A DNA stretch of 64,000 bases from the NCBI GenBank assembly GCA_039025855.1, contig JBCCNL010000019.1:1-64000 (forward strand). The letters are read 5' to 3'. Made by a program: the position numbers and the translations under genes. Source of the stretch: JBCCOW01 sp039025855 (GTDB lineage: Bacteria > Planctomycetota > Phycisphaerae > Phycisphaerales > Phycisphaeraceae). A model generated the notes under the pieces. That model did not search any database. It saw only the letters and a list, made by a program, of their open reading frames with translations, and was not told the origin of the DNA. This document shows, in pieces, positions 1 to 7,613 of this stretch (position 1 is its first letter; each line of letters opens with the position of its first letter).

Positions 1-22
1 CCTCCCCGACGCTCTGCCGTGC

Positions 23-83
23 GGGGGGGGGACGGGGGGTGCTGGGGGGGTTAACCGCGGCTGGTTCGGGGGGGGGGGGGGGG
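23..83. repeat. Cluster of long G tracts
   Basis: The first 83 bases hold G runs of 9 (23-31), 6, 7 and 16 (68-83) bases on the plus strand, separated by a few bases. Such clusters can form G-quadruplexes and are prone to length errors in sequencing and replication. Nothing coding is supported here. The next gene starts at 144. Confidence 0.6.
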
Positions 84-143
84 CCGGGCCGACCCGGCCC
101 GGCTCGCTGTGGGGTGGGGCTGTGGGCGATTTATGATGAGGGG

Positions 144-995
144 ATGTTGCGGCTCGTTTTGGTGTTTATGGTGGGTTGGGTGGGGCCGGCTTGGGCGGTG
201 CCGGAGCTGACGGAGGGGCAGCGGCGGCAGTTGGACGCGACGGTGGACGGGGACGATCGGTTTGATGAGGGGCCGTTGTACGCGTTGCTGGCGGGGGCGG
301 TGGGTTGGCCGGAGGGGGACGAGGGCGGGGCGGTGTTGATGGGTACGGCTGAGTGGGAAGCGGTGCGGGCGGAGCCGGGGGATTGGCGGGGGCGGGCGGT
401 GGTGTTTGGAGGAGAGGTGAAGCGGTTGCGGGAGGTGCGGTTGCAGCGTGGGGGGGCGTGGGGGGAGTCGGTGGTGGAGTTGGCGGTGGCGGTGGAGGGG
501 TTGGAAGGAGCGCGGGTCGCGTTGGTGTATGTGGTGGGTGGGGCTAAGGTTTTCGAGGGGGATCGGGTCAGGTTGGCGGCATGGTTCTACAAGTGGTGGC
601 GAGAGGATTTAGGCCAAGCGTCTGATGGGGAGTACGCGATGTTTGTGGGCGGGTCTGTGGTCGTCACGGAAAGCGCTGGCGGCTTGGGTCGGGCGGCGGG
701 CGGTGTGAATCGGGTTTGGCTGGTGGGGGCGATGGTGTTGGCGGGTTTGGTGGGGTTGGTGCTGGTGCGGCGGTACCGGTCGGCGAAGGTGACGCCGGTG
801 ATTCTGCCGAGCCAGCGGCTGCGGGATAAGCGGTTGGCGCGGGAGGCGGCGGAGGCGGAGCGGGAAGCGTTGGAAGCGGAGGCGGAAGAGGCGGGGCTGC
901 CGGAGGATGCGGCGGAAGCGCTGGGGGTACTGGGGGAGCGCGGGGGTGTGGATCTCACCGAGGGCAAGGAGACCGAGAGGCACGAAGCAGAGTGA
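144..995 (+). CDS. Membrane-anchored protein of unknown family
   Basis: I do not recognise the family. From the ATG at 144 the product is about 283 residues. The first 18 residues are hydrophobic and end in PAWA, like a signal peptide. A beta-rich middle part follows (phrases such as RGRAVVFGGEV and FEGDRVRLAAWF) that could be a small beta-barrel of the OB type, but this is a guess. One membrane helix lies near residues 190-209, followed by RRYRS as a cytoplasmic anchor and an Ala/Glu-rich helical tail. An earlier in-frame start at 39 would add a Gly-rich stretch encoded by the G tracts, which looks artificial, so I chose 144. It stands alone, with a minus-strand gene downstream. Confidence 0.6.
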   Translation: MLRLVLVFMVGWVGPAWAVPELTEGQRRQLDATVDGDDRFDEGPLYALLAGAVGWPEGDEGGAVLMGTAEWEAVRAEPGDWRGRAVVFGGEVKRLREVRLQRGGAWGESVVELAVAVEGLEGARVALVYVVGGAKVFEGDRVRLAAWFYKWWREDLGQASDGEYAMFVGGSVVVTESAGGLGRAAGGVNRVWLVGAMVLAGLVGLVLVRRYRSAKVTPVILPSQRLRDKRLAREAAEAEREALEAEAEEAGLPEDAAEALGVLGERGGVDLTEGKETERHEAE

Positions 996-1015
996 TCTGT
1001 GGGGTGTCTGTAGTG

Positions 1016-1402
1016 TCAGCTGGTTAGGGGGGTGAGTTTTCGGAGGGTGGGGTAGCGGAGGAAGAGGGCGAGCCAGGCGACGATGCCGAAGGCGATGGGG
1101 ACTGGCCAGTTGGGCTGGTCGATGCGGACGTAGGTGGCGACGGCCCCGCCGAAGTAGCCGACGATGAGGGTGGCGCCGAGGACGGCGGTCTTGGGGAACA
1201 GGTAGACCGCGACGCAGGCGAGCTCGATGAGGGCGAGGGTGGGAAGGTTGTCCTTGGTCCACTCGATCTTTTCGACGGACTCGACGTAGCCGGCGGGGGC
1301 GATGAGCTTGACGATGCCGGAGGCGGTCATGGCCAGGGCGATGAGTCCGGTGAGGATCCAGCCGAGGGTGTGGGTGAGCTTGCCGGGTTTGGTGGTGGCC
1401 AT
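1016..1402 (-). CDS. DoxX-like four-helix membrane protein
   Basis: A 128-residue protein with four hydrophobic segments (about residues 12-32, 52-70, 74-92 and 98-116). The first helix ends with the pattern ASGIVKLIAP and the chain closes with short charged loops, the usual layout of the DoxX-like family of small inner-membrane proteins. Members are often linked to redox homeostasis, but no reaction can be read from the sequence. The ATG at 1402 follows an upstream region carrying a hairpin repeat (1503-1548), and aroB is transcribed away from it. There is no operon partner. The family call is fairly good; the function is unknown. Confidence 0.65.
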   Translation of the reverse strand: MATTKPGKLTHTLGWILTGLIALAMTASGIVKLIAPAGYVESVEKIEWTKDNLPTLALIELACVAVYLFPKTAVLGATLIVGYFGGAVATYVRIDQPNWPVPIAFGIVAWLALFLRYPTLRKLTPLTS

Positions 1403-1502
1403 GGTGGGGTTCCCTTGTTTTGGAGTGTGTATGCCGTGTTGTAGCGCGGCGTTGGAGAGACACAGTAGCGGCGCGGTTTATTCCTGTATGGGCGTATTGA
1501 AG

Positions 1503-1548
1503 GCATCGGGTTGGCCACGTGCCCCCGGGCAGAGCCCGGGGCTAAAGG
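1503..1548. repeat. Hairpin repeat family A, copy 1
   Basis: Stem CCCCGGGC (1523-1530), loop AGA, stem GCCCGGGG (1534-1541), followed by CTAAAGG. A leader starting GCATCGGG and containing CCACGTGC precedes the stem. Two further copies lie at 30252-30296 and 31016-31060. This copy sits between the divergent DoxX and aroB genes, not at a gene end. Confidence 0.75.
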
Positions 1549-1598
1549 TGGGGCGGCGGGTCGATGCATTGCGGGGGCGACGGGGGTAGATTGCGGGG

Positions 1599-2717
1599 AT
1601 GGCAATAGTTTCGATCGAGTTGAATGATGGTGGGGGTGAGGGGCGGGGGTATGACGTGGTGGTGGAGCCGGGGGTGTTGGAGCGGGTGGGTTCGATTGTG
1701 GATGGGGTGGCGCGGCACGGGAAGGCGGCGGTGATTGTGGATGAGGGGGTGGAGGCGGAGTACGGGCGGGCGGTGGCGAAGTCGATGCAGGGTGCGGGGT
1801 TTGATACGGCGGTGGCGGTGATGCCGGTGAGCGAGAAGAAGAAGACGCTGGGGACGGTGCGGAACCTGTACGAGGTGTTGCTGGAGGCGCAGCTGGAGCG
1901 GGGGAGCCCGGTGGTGGCGGTGGGGGGCGGGATCACGGGCGACGTCGCGGGGTTTGTGGCGGCGACGTATCTGCGGGGGGTGCCGTTTGTGAATGTGCCG
2001 ACGAGTTTGCTGGCGATGGTGGACGCGTCGGTGGGCGGGAAGACGGGGGTGAACGCGCCGCAGGGGAAGAATTTGATTGGTGCGTTTTGGCAGCCCAGAG
2101 CGGTGGTGATTGATCCGAACGTGTTGGGGACGCTGGCGGATCGGCAGCTGCGGTGCGGGTTGGCGGAATGCGTAAAGCACGGGGTGTTGGGGGATGAGGA
2201 TCTGTTTGCGTGGATCGAAGAGAAGGCGGAGGCGATCCTGGCGAAAGAGCCGTTGACGCTGGCGGAGCTGATCGAGCGGAACGTGCGGATCAAGGCGGCG
2301 GTGGTGGAGGCGGACGAGCGGGAGGCGGGGGTGCGGGCGCACCTGAATCTGGGGCACACGTTCGGGCATGCGATCGAGGCGACGAACCGGTACTCGGGGC
2401 TGATGCACGGCGAGGCGGTGTCGGTGGGGATGATCGCGGCGGCGAAGCTGGCGGTGGCGCGGGGGCTGTGTTCGCCGGGCGTGGAGCAGCGGTTGGGGGT
2501 GCTGTTGGAGCGGTTGGGTTTGCCGACGGTGGTGGAGCTGGCGCCGATCGATTTCCTGATGCGGGCGATGCGGTTGGACAAGAAGGTGAAGGACGGGAAG
2601 GTGCGGTTGGTGCTGCCGACGCGGATCGGGGAGGTGGTGGTGGTGGACGACGCGACGGAAGCGGAAGTGGAGGCGGCGTGGGCGGGGGTGTCGGCGGAGG
2701 GTGTGGCAGGGGGGTGA
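1599..2717 (+). CDS. aroB: 3-dehydroquinate synthase
   Basis: Second step of the shikimate pathway: converts DAHP to 3-dehydroquinate using NAD and a divalent metal in the cytoplasm. The 372-residue product has the usual length. The NAD-binding stretch GGGITGDVAGFVAATYLRG, the VPTSLLAMVDASVGGKTGVN block, and the zinc-binding signatures around LAECVKHG, HLNLGHTFGHAIE and MHGEAVSVGM are all present and in order. The ATG at 1599 is preceded by a G-rich segment that can serve as ribosome binding site. No other shikimate gene is nearby. Third codon positions are strongly G-rich, unlike genes further right in the window, which prefer C. Confidence 0.96.
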   Translation: MAIVSIELNDGGGEGRGYDVVVEPGVLERVGSIVDGVARHGKAAVIVDEGVEAEYGRAVAKSMQGAGFDTAVAVMPVSEKKKTLGTVRNLYEVLLEAQLERGSPVVAVGGGITGDVAGFVAATYLRGVPFVNVPTSLLAMVDASVGGKTGVNAPQGKNLIGAFWQPRAVVIDPNVLGTLADRQLRCGLAECVKHGVLGDEDLFAWIEEKAEAILAKEPLTLAELIERNVRIKAAVVEADEREAGVRAHLNLGHTFGHAIEATNRYSGLMHGEAVSVGMIAAAKLAVARGLCSPGVEQRLGVLLERLGLPTVVELAPIDFLMRAMRLDKKVKDGKVRLVLPTRIGEVVVVDDATEAEVEAAWAGVSAEGVAGG

Positions 2718-2733
2718 GGGTGTGGCGGGGCGA

Positions 2734-2754
2734 CCCACGGACGGTGTCCGTGGG
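2734..2754. repeat. Hairpin repeat family D, copy 1
   Basis: Perfect hairpin CCCACGGAC-GGT-GTCCGTGGG just after aroB and before the convergent minus-strand gene. It has no T tract, so it is not a textbook intrinsic terminator. A related hairpin with a compensated base pair lies at 51438-51458. Confidence 0.6.
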
Positions 2755-2776
2755 CTTCTGGGGCGGGTGAGTTGAA

Positions 2777-3502
2777 TTACTGCCGGTCGGCGCCGCTGAA
2801 GAAGAACTCGCCGAGGCCCGAGGCGAAGATAAGGACGCCGTAGAGGCTGTGCTCGATGCTGGAGAGCAGCAGGGAGCGGTGTCGGTACTGGGTGAGGGTG
2901 AAGAGGGCGCCGCCGACGAGGGTGAGGACGATGGCGATCCAGTTCTCGAAGAGCAGGTGCATGTAACAGAAGGTGACGATGGCGATGACGATGCGGTCGG
3001 CGTCACGCGGGACGATTTGGCGGTAGCGGTGCAGGAGGAAGACCCGGCATATCACGCCCTGGGGGTAGACCGAGAGGACCGGGTAGGCGACGGTGATGAT
3101 GAGCATGATGTGGGGGGCGTCGCGGATGAGAGAGGCGAAGCGGTCGGGCAGGAAGAAGTAGACACCTGCCGTGAGTGCGCTCCCGAGGATGAGGAAGCGG
3201 AGTACGACCAGTCGGATGCCTTTGGGGACGGCGGCGGCCCGCCAGAGGTCTGTCTTGTCGAAGGTGGGGTCGCGGAGCAGGTGCCAGAGGCAGTAGGCCA
3301 TGGCCGCCCAGAGGATCGGGAACGGGCGGATGCGTGCGACGTCGTGGTTGTGGATGTACCAGACGATCAGCGGGATGAGCCCGGCGAGGACGAAGAGCTC
3401 GACGCTTAGCCAGAACTTCCGTTTGGGCGTGAGGGGTTTGCCCGCTGTGGTTGGGTTTTCTGAGAGGGGTGGTGCTGCACTCATTGAGGTGTCGGGCAGC
3501 AT
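2777..3502 (-). CDS. CPBP-type membrane protein lacking the usual catalytic Glu
   Basis: A 241-residue polytopic membrane protein with six to eight hydrophobic helices. The C-terminal half follows the CPBP (CAAX/Abi) intramembrane protease layout: first motif before VFLLHRYR, second motif FCYMHLLFENW, a GGALF stretch, and third motif SLLLSSIEHSLYG. In active members the first motif carries a Glu next to an Arg. Here it reads PQGVICR, with Gln148-Gly149 where Glu is expected, so proteolysis is doubtful. It overlaps lipB: an internal ATG at 3484 shares ATGA with the lipB stop and may be the true, translationally coupled start. Function is unknown. Confidence 0.7.
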   Translation of the reverse strand: MLPDTSMSAAPPLSENPTTAGKPLTPKRKFWLSVELFVLAGLIPLIVWYIHNHDVARIRPFPILWAAMAYCLWHLLRDPTFDKTDLWRAAAVPKGIRLVVLRFLILGSALTAGVYFFLPDRFASLIRDAPHIMLIITVAYPVLSVYPQGVICRVFLLHRYRQIVPRDADRIVIAIVTFCYMHLLFENWIAIVLTLVGGALFTLTQYRHRSLLLSSIEHSLYGVLIFASGLGEFFFSGADRQ

Positions 3503-4227
3503 GTCGCCGGGGGGTGGGCGAGGTGGTGTTGGAAGGCTTGGTAGAGGGCCTGCTGGACGGTGTGGCGGTTGGGGCAGTCGGGGCCGAGGAGTTGTTGGAG
3601 GCTGGTGACGGGTCGGCCGGCGAGGCCGCAGGGGATGATGGTGTCGAAGTGGGCGAGGTCGGTGGTGAGGTTGAGGGCGAGGCCGTGGAGCGTGGTGTTT
3701 TTACGGATGCGGACACCCATAGCGCAGAGCTTGGCGGCGGGTTGGTCGGGGTGTTGGGGGTTGCGGACCCAGACGCCGGTGGCGCCGGCTTCGGTGTGGC
3801 CTTTGATGTTGAAGGTGGCGATGGTGTCGAGGACGACGGCTTCGAGGAGCCGCATGTATCGGCCGAGGTTGAGCCCGAAGTCGGCGAGCCGGAGGATGGG
3901 GTAGGCGACAAGCTGCCCGGGGCCGTGGTAGGTGATGTCGCCGCCGCGGTCGGTTTGGTGGACGGCGATGCCGAGGGTGTTGAGGTGTTGCTCGGAAGCG
4001 ATGAGGTGGTCGCGGATGCCCTTGCGTCGGGTGAGGGTGATGACGGGGAGGTGCTCGACGGTGACGAGGACGGGGCCGGCATTGCCGGTGGCGACGCGCT
4101 GGTTGAGGATGTGTTGTCGATCAAAGGCTTCGGCATAGTCGAGGGTGCCCCAGTCGTCGAGGGTGAGCGGGGGTGGTCCAGCCGGTGCGGGCTTGGGCGT
4201 CGAGCTCTGTTTCGTCGCGGCGTCCAT
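3481..4227 (-). CDS. lipB: Octanoyltransferase, lipoate biosynthesis
   Basis: Transfers octanoyl from acyl carrier protein to the lipoyl domains of 2-oxoacid dehydrogenases and the glycine cleavage H protein. The 248-residue product carries the family signature RGGDITYHGPGQLVAYPI, the Lys-containing stretch AKLCAMGVRIRK and the nucleophile region HGLALNLTTDLAHF...IIPCG, where PCG holds the acyl-binding Cys. The N-terminal 20 residues are Pro/Ala-rich and not conserved. It is upstream of and coupled to the CPBP-like gene by overlap. lipA is not in the window. lpxA runs away from it on the other strand. Confidence 0.94.
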   Translation of the reverse strand: MDAATKQSSTPKPAPAGPPPLTLDDWGTLDYAEAFDRQHILNQRVATGNAGPVLVTVEHLPVITLTRRKGIRDHLIASEQHLNTLGIAVHQTDRGGDITYHGPGQLVAYPILRLADFGLNLGRYMRLLEAVVLDTIATFNIKGHTEAGATGVWVRNPQHPDQPAAKLCAMGVRIRKNTTLHGLALNLTTDLAHFDTIIPCGLAGRPVTSLQQLLGPDCPNRHTVQQALYQAFQHHLAHPPATCCPTPQ

Positions 4228-4351
4228 CCGGGCATCATAGACCTAGGGTCACTAACCTACGCCGGCTGTATCCTTCCCGGGCGGAGCCGGGCATGCCCCG
4301 CATCCGGCGGTGGACCGGGCCGTTTCATCCATGAGAGACTTGCGTTCGGCG

Positions 4352-5155
4352 ATGCCGACTATTCACCCCACCTCACATGTTGACCCTGATGCCGAGCTGC
4401 ACGACTCGGTCGAGATCGGCCCGTTCTGCGTGATCGGGGCCGGGGTTCGGTTGGCGGAAGGCAATAAGCTGCTGGGCAGCAATTACGTGGTGGGTCCGCT
4501 GACGATGGGGCCGGGGAATACGGTGTATCCGCACGCTTGCCTGGGCTACGCACCGCAGGACCGCAAGACGGACCCCGACGAGCCGGGCTTCGGCACCGTG
4601 ATCGGGACGGAGAACATGATCCGCGAGGGCGTGACGATCCACCGCGGGGTGTTGAAACGGCCGACGACGGTGGGCGACCGGAACTACCTGATGGTCAACT
4701 CGCACCTCGGGCACGACGTGATGTTGGGGTCGGACACGATGCTGGCGAATGGTGTGCTGCTGGGTGGGCACGTGACGATCGGCGACCGGGCGGTGCTGGG
4801 CGGGAACGCGGCGGTGCATCAGTTCATGCGGGTGGGTCGGCTAGCGATGGTCTCGGGGGTGGCGGCGGTGACGAAAGACCTGCCGCCGTTCTGCACGATG
4901 TTTCGGAGCAAGTCGGTGGGCGGATTAAATCTGGTGGGTCTTCGTCGTGCGGGCTTGCGGGAGCACATCGAGCCACTCCAGCGTGCGTTCGATCTGTATT
5001 ACCGTCGCGGCTTGCCGAGGCCGGCGGCGTTGGAGCGGATGCGGGCGGAGGTGGGGGACGACCCGATCGCGGCGGAGTTCATGGACTTCGTAGCGTCGAG
5101 CGAGCAGGGCGTCACCCCGTACGGGCGGCGTGGGTCAGGCCGAGCGTCGGAGTGA
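4352..5155 (+). CDS. lpxA: UDP-N-acetylglucosamine O-acyltransferase
   Basis: First step of lipid A synthesis: adds a 3-hydroxyacyl chain from ACP to UDP-GlcNAc. The 267-residue product from the ATG at 4352 begins IHPTSHVDPDAELHDSVEIG, typical of LpxA. It shows hexapeptide left-handed beta-helix repeats throughout, the catalytic His region (NSHLGHDVMLG), the GGHVTIGDRAVLGG block, HQFMRVG, and a helical C-terminal domain starting near GLNLVGLRRAGL. Earlier in-frame ATGs (4310, 4331) lengthen the protein without conserved sequence. It is alone here rather than beside fabZ and lpxD as in proteobacteria. Its presence indicates an LPS-type outer membrane. Confidence 0.94.
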   Translation: MPTIHPTSHVDPDAELHDSVEIGPFCVIGAGVRLAEGNKLLGSNYVVGPLTMGPGNTVYPHACLGYAPQDRKTDPDEPGFGTVIGTENMIREGVTIHRGVLKRPTTVGDRNYLMVNSHLGHDVMLGSDTMLANGVLLGGHVTIGDRAVLGGNAAVHQFMRVGRLAMVSGVAAVTKDLPPFCTMFRSKSVGGLNLVGLRRAGLREHIEPLQRAFDLYYRRGLPRPAALERMRAEVGDDPIAAEFMDFVASSEQGVTPYGRRGSGRASE

Positions 5156-5167
5156 AGGCTGCACGTA

Positions 5168-6169
5168 TCAGTAGCGGATGCCGAACCTCTCGATGGTGAC
5201 CCGGTCGGCTTCTTCGAGCAGGTCACCGCGGAGGCGGTAGCGATAGACGCTGGTGATCAGGGCCTCGTCGATGTCGGCGTAGCCGGAGCTCTGCAGCGTG
5301 ACGACATTGTCGACCCGGCCCTCGGCGTTGAAATGGATGTCGAAGATGGCGACGCCGCGGGCGGCGAAGATGGCGGAGTTGACCCGCTCGGGGCGTTTGG
5401 TGATGAGCTCGAAGCCCTGCCCGACGAAGACGTTGTTGGCCTTCTTTTCGAGGTCAGTCACCTGGATGGTGACCGGTGGTGACTCGGCGTCGGTGCGGGG
5501 GGCGGAGGTGGGATCGGGAGACTTGGTGGTGGGCTCAACAAGGTCGGGGTTGGGATCGGTTGCGGGAGTCGGCGGCGCGGGTTTCTTGGGGGCCGGCGGT
5601 ACGGGTGGGGCCGGCGGGCTGGCGACGGTGACGGCCAGATCGCCGGGGGGGGGTGGTGGCGTTTCGGCGACGAGCGGTGCGGGCGGGAGCGGGGGTCTTG
5701 GCGTGGTGTTGGGCTGGGGGAGCGTTGGCGTGGGCGGTGGCTCGCTCGGTGTGGGTGGGGTGGGCGCGGTGGGTGCAGCGGTGGGTGAGGGGGGTGTTGG
5801 GTCGAGGACGTTATCGGGGGCGTCGGGCGTGGGGTCGGCGGCGTCCTGCAGCGCGGCCTGGGTGACCTTGCTCTGCCTGGCGACGAGCTCTTCGAAGTCT
5901 TCGTGGCCGATGAAGGCGATGGTCTGCACGGGTGGTGCGTCGAGCCGGCCGAGCTTGAGGGCGGGTTGAGGGTCGGCCTGGTTCTGTGGGTCGTCTTCGG
6001 TGGGCTGGGCCGGGTCGGGCGTGGTGTAGTCTTGCGGCGACCCGGCACGGTGGTACAACACCTCCGCGGTCTGTGGCATCGCCACCGCGTACAACACCAC
6101 GGCCAGCACGGCGGCGACGCTCAGCCTGATCCAAAGCCCTGGGGGCTCGATCGCGACGGGCTCGCTCAT
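5168..6169 (-). CDS. TonB-like proline-rich energy-transducing protein
   Basis: A 333-residue protein starting MSEPVAIEPP. One N-terminal membrane helix (about residues 14-32), then a long Pro/Thr/Ala-rich periplasmic linker (about 40-240) of the kind that spans the periplasm in TonB proteins, then a C-terminal domain with FAARGVAIFDIHFNAEGRVDNVV...SGYADIDEALITSVYRYR that fits the TonB/TolA C-terminal fold. The start overlaps the stop of the ExbD-like gene by ATGA, so the two are co-translated. A frame extension to 6205 is possible but not needed. It probably couples inner-membrane proton flow to outer-membrane transport. No receptor is nearby. Confidence 0.8.
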   Translation of the reverse strand: MSEPVAIEPPGLWIRLSVAAVLAVVLYAVAMPQTAEVLYHRAGSPQDYTTPDPAQPTEDDPQNQADPQPALKLGRLDAPPVQTIAFIGHEDFEELVARQSKVTQAALQDAADPTPDAPDNVLDPTPPSPTAAPTAPTPPTPSEPPPTPTLPQPNTTPRPPLPPAPLVAETPPPPPGDLAVTVASPPAPPVPPAPKKPAPPTPATDPNPDLVEPTTKSPDPTSAPRTDAESPPVTIQVTDLEKKANNVFVGQGFELITKRPERVNSAIFAARGVAIFDIHFNAEGRVDNVVTLQSSGYADIDEALITSVYRYRLRGDLLEEADRVTIERFGIRY

Positions 6170-6663
6170 GGTGCGCCTCCGTCGGGCAGACCCACGAGCG
6201 ACCAACGCTCGACGCCCGCTTGCTTCAGCCGTTGCATCAGGTCAAACATGACCGGGCCGCGATCGATCGGCGGCTGATCTGCTGTGGGGTCGTTGGGGTC
6301 GGTCGTCCCGGCAGGCGCGGGCAGTCCCTCGGCCGCCATCGTGATGAACAGGACCTCGTCTGTATCGGCGGCGGTGTTGTCGTCTGCCGAGCCGAGTGCA
6401 GTAAGGCGTTGGTCGAGTTGGTCGCTGGTAAGGACTTGGCCGTCCCAGATGTACTCGCCGCGCGGGCCGATGGCGAGGATCTGGAGCTTGGCGGTTTCGG
6501 GACGCTGCCCGCCGGTGACATCGGCCAGTTCAAACGGCAGGACCTCGGCCTGGACCATCAGCGCGATCGCGTAGATGAAGAAGGTCAGGAGCAGGAAGAC
6601 CACGTCGATGAGCGGCATGATCTCGATGCGTGGCGACAGGTCGTGTCGGGGCCGTTTCCGCAC
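6166..6663 (-). CDS. ExbD/TolR-family biopolymer transport protein
   Basis: A 165-residue inner-membrane protein with the ExbD start PRIEIMPLIDVVFLLLTFFI. The Asp in PLIDVVF is the family's proton-path residue in the single membrane helix. A periplasmic domain follows, longer than usual because of an acidic and Pro-rich insert between about residues 90 and 135. It lies 39 bp after the lipoprotein gene and overlaps the TonB-like gene by 4 bp. The usual partner ExbB/TolQ is not in the window, so either a distant copy is shared or this trio works with another motor. Confidence 0.88.
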   Translation of the reverse strand: MRKRPRHDLSPRIEIMPLIDVVFLLLTFFIYAIALMVQAEVLPFELADVTGGQRPETAKLQILAIGPRGEYIWDGQVLTSDQLDQRLTALGSADDNTAADTDEVLFITMAAEGLPAPAGTTDPNDPTADQPPIDRGPVMFDLMQRLKQAGVERWSLVGLPDGGAP

Positions 6664-6702
6664 AGGTGCATTGTAGAGGGGTGGGCGGGATGGCCCGAGG
6701 GT

Positions 6703-7518
6703 TTACGGGACCCGGACGAGGCTGGACCGGAGCTTGTCTTCACGGCCGCCCTTGCGGACGATGACGGTCCGGCCGTTGGCGGTGTGGAACGGGAACTCGT
6801 CCTGAGCGGACTTGATGCGTGGGCCGTAGCCGCGGATGCCCTGGCGGGTGACGAAGTCGTCGGCGGTGAAGAGGCCGACGGTGACCATGGAGATGTTCTG
6901 GCCGTGATAGAAGTAGGCCTCGGTGCCGTCCTCGCGGAGGGCGGCGGCGGCCTCCTCGGCGGCGTTACGGAAGCCGTCGCCGAACTTGGAGTCGTAGTAG
7001 CCGATCTGCAGGCTGTAGAACCCGGCGTGCTGCTTGAGGTCTTTGGGGTCGGCGGTGGCGGTGGCCTCGCGGGCTCCTGAGACGTCGACGAAGCGGGCCT
7101 CGGCGAAGAGGGTCTCACCGTTGAGCTTGGCGCTGCGGACCTGCGTCAGCGCCTGGGTGGCGTCGGGCAGCCTGGGCGAGCGGAATCGGCCGTGATAGAC
7201 CGTGGAAGCGGTACCGTCGTCGGCGTACCAGAGGTCACCCAGGTCGGACTCGCGATTGAGCCGGCGGACCAGGCGGTAGGCATCGCGGAAGCGGTTGGCC
7301 CCCTCGAAGCGTTCCAACGCGATCGCCCAGTTGCCAAACAGGACCGGCGTGTCGCTCTGTCGAGACTTCTGTGCCCCCGGGAAGTTATCCCAGGACGAGG
7401 TGCGCGAGATCTCCTGCATGCAGCCCGCGATCAGTCCGGTAACCAGCCCGATCGTGGCAAGCGTCCACCAGCGGCGGGGGCCCGGCGGCGAGCGGCGTTT
7501 GGAGGTGGTAAACGGCAT
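6703..7518 (-). CDS. Lipoprotein with two SPOR-like repeats
   Basis: A 271-residue product from the ATG at 7518. It begins with a basic N-region and hydrophobic stretch ending LIAGC, a lipobox with Cys33. Two regions look like diverged SPOR-type alpha/beta repeats: one around GNWAIALERFEGANRFRDAYRLVRRL and one around FYSLQIGYYDSKFGDGFRNAAEEAAAALREDG followed by YFYHGQNISMVTVGLF. SPOR domains bind peptidoglycan, which would place this lipoprotein at the cell wall. It heads the cluster with the ExbD-like and TonB-like genes, so it may be part of the same envelope machine. The SPOR assignment is by eye and moderate. Confidence 0.65.
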   Translation of the reverse strand: MPFTTSKRRSPPGPRRWWTLATIGLVTGLIAGCMQEISRTSSWDNFPGAQKSRQSDTPVLFGNWAIALERFEGANRFRDAYRLVRRLNRESDLGDLWYADDGTASTVYHGRFRSPRLPDATQALTQVRSAKLNGETLFAEARFVDVSGAREATATADPKDLKQHAGFYSLQIGYYDSKFGDGFRNAAEEAAAALREDGTEAYFYHGQNISMVTVGLFTADDFVTRQGIRGYGPRIKSAQDEFPFHTANGRTVIVRKGGREDKLRSSLVRVP

Positions 7519-7575
7519 CGACACGATTTTAAGCCTGTGCGTCGCAGCGAATCGCAAGAGTGGACTTGACCCCCT

Positions 7576-7587
7576 TATCGACCGATA
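7576..7587. promoter_or_regulatory. Candidate operator palindrome upstream of the ArsR/methyltransferase gene
   Basis: Inverted repeat TATCG-AC-CGATA in the 95-bp region between two divergent starts (7518 and 7614). A second palindrome, ATCCGGAT, lies at 7600-7607. The A/T-rich stretch GATATACCAT overlapping the first could include a -10 element. ArsR-type dimers bind such symmetric sites, so autoregulation is plausible but unproven. Confidence 0.4.
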
Positions 7588-7613
7588 TACCATTCGTACA
7601 TCCGGATAGACAG

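Noticed and set aside
2734..2754. Intrinsic terminator of aroB
   Set aside because: A perfect hairpin, but no T tract on either side and a related copy elsewhere; called a repeat instead.
4272..4310. Another copy of hairpin family A before lpxA
   Set aside because: Only a 5-bp stem (CCCGG/CCGGG) and no matching tail or leader; similarity is too weak.
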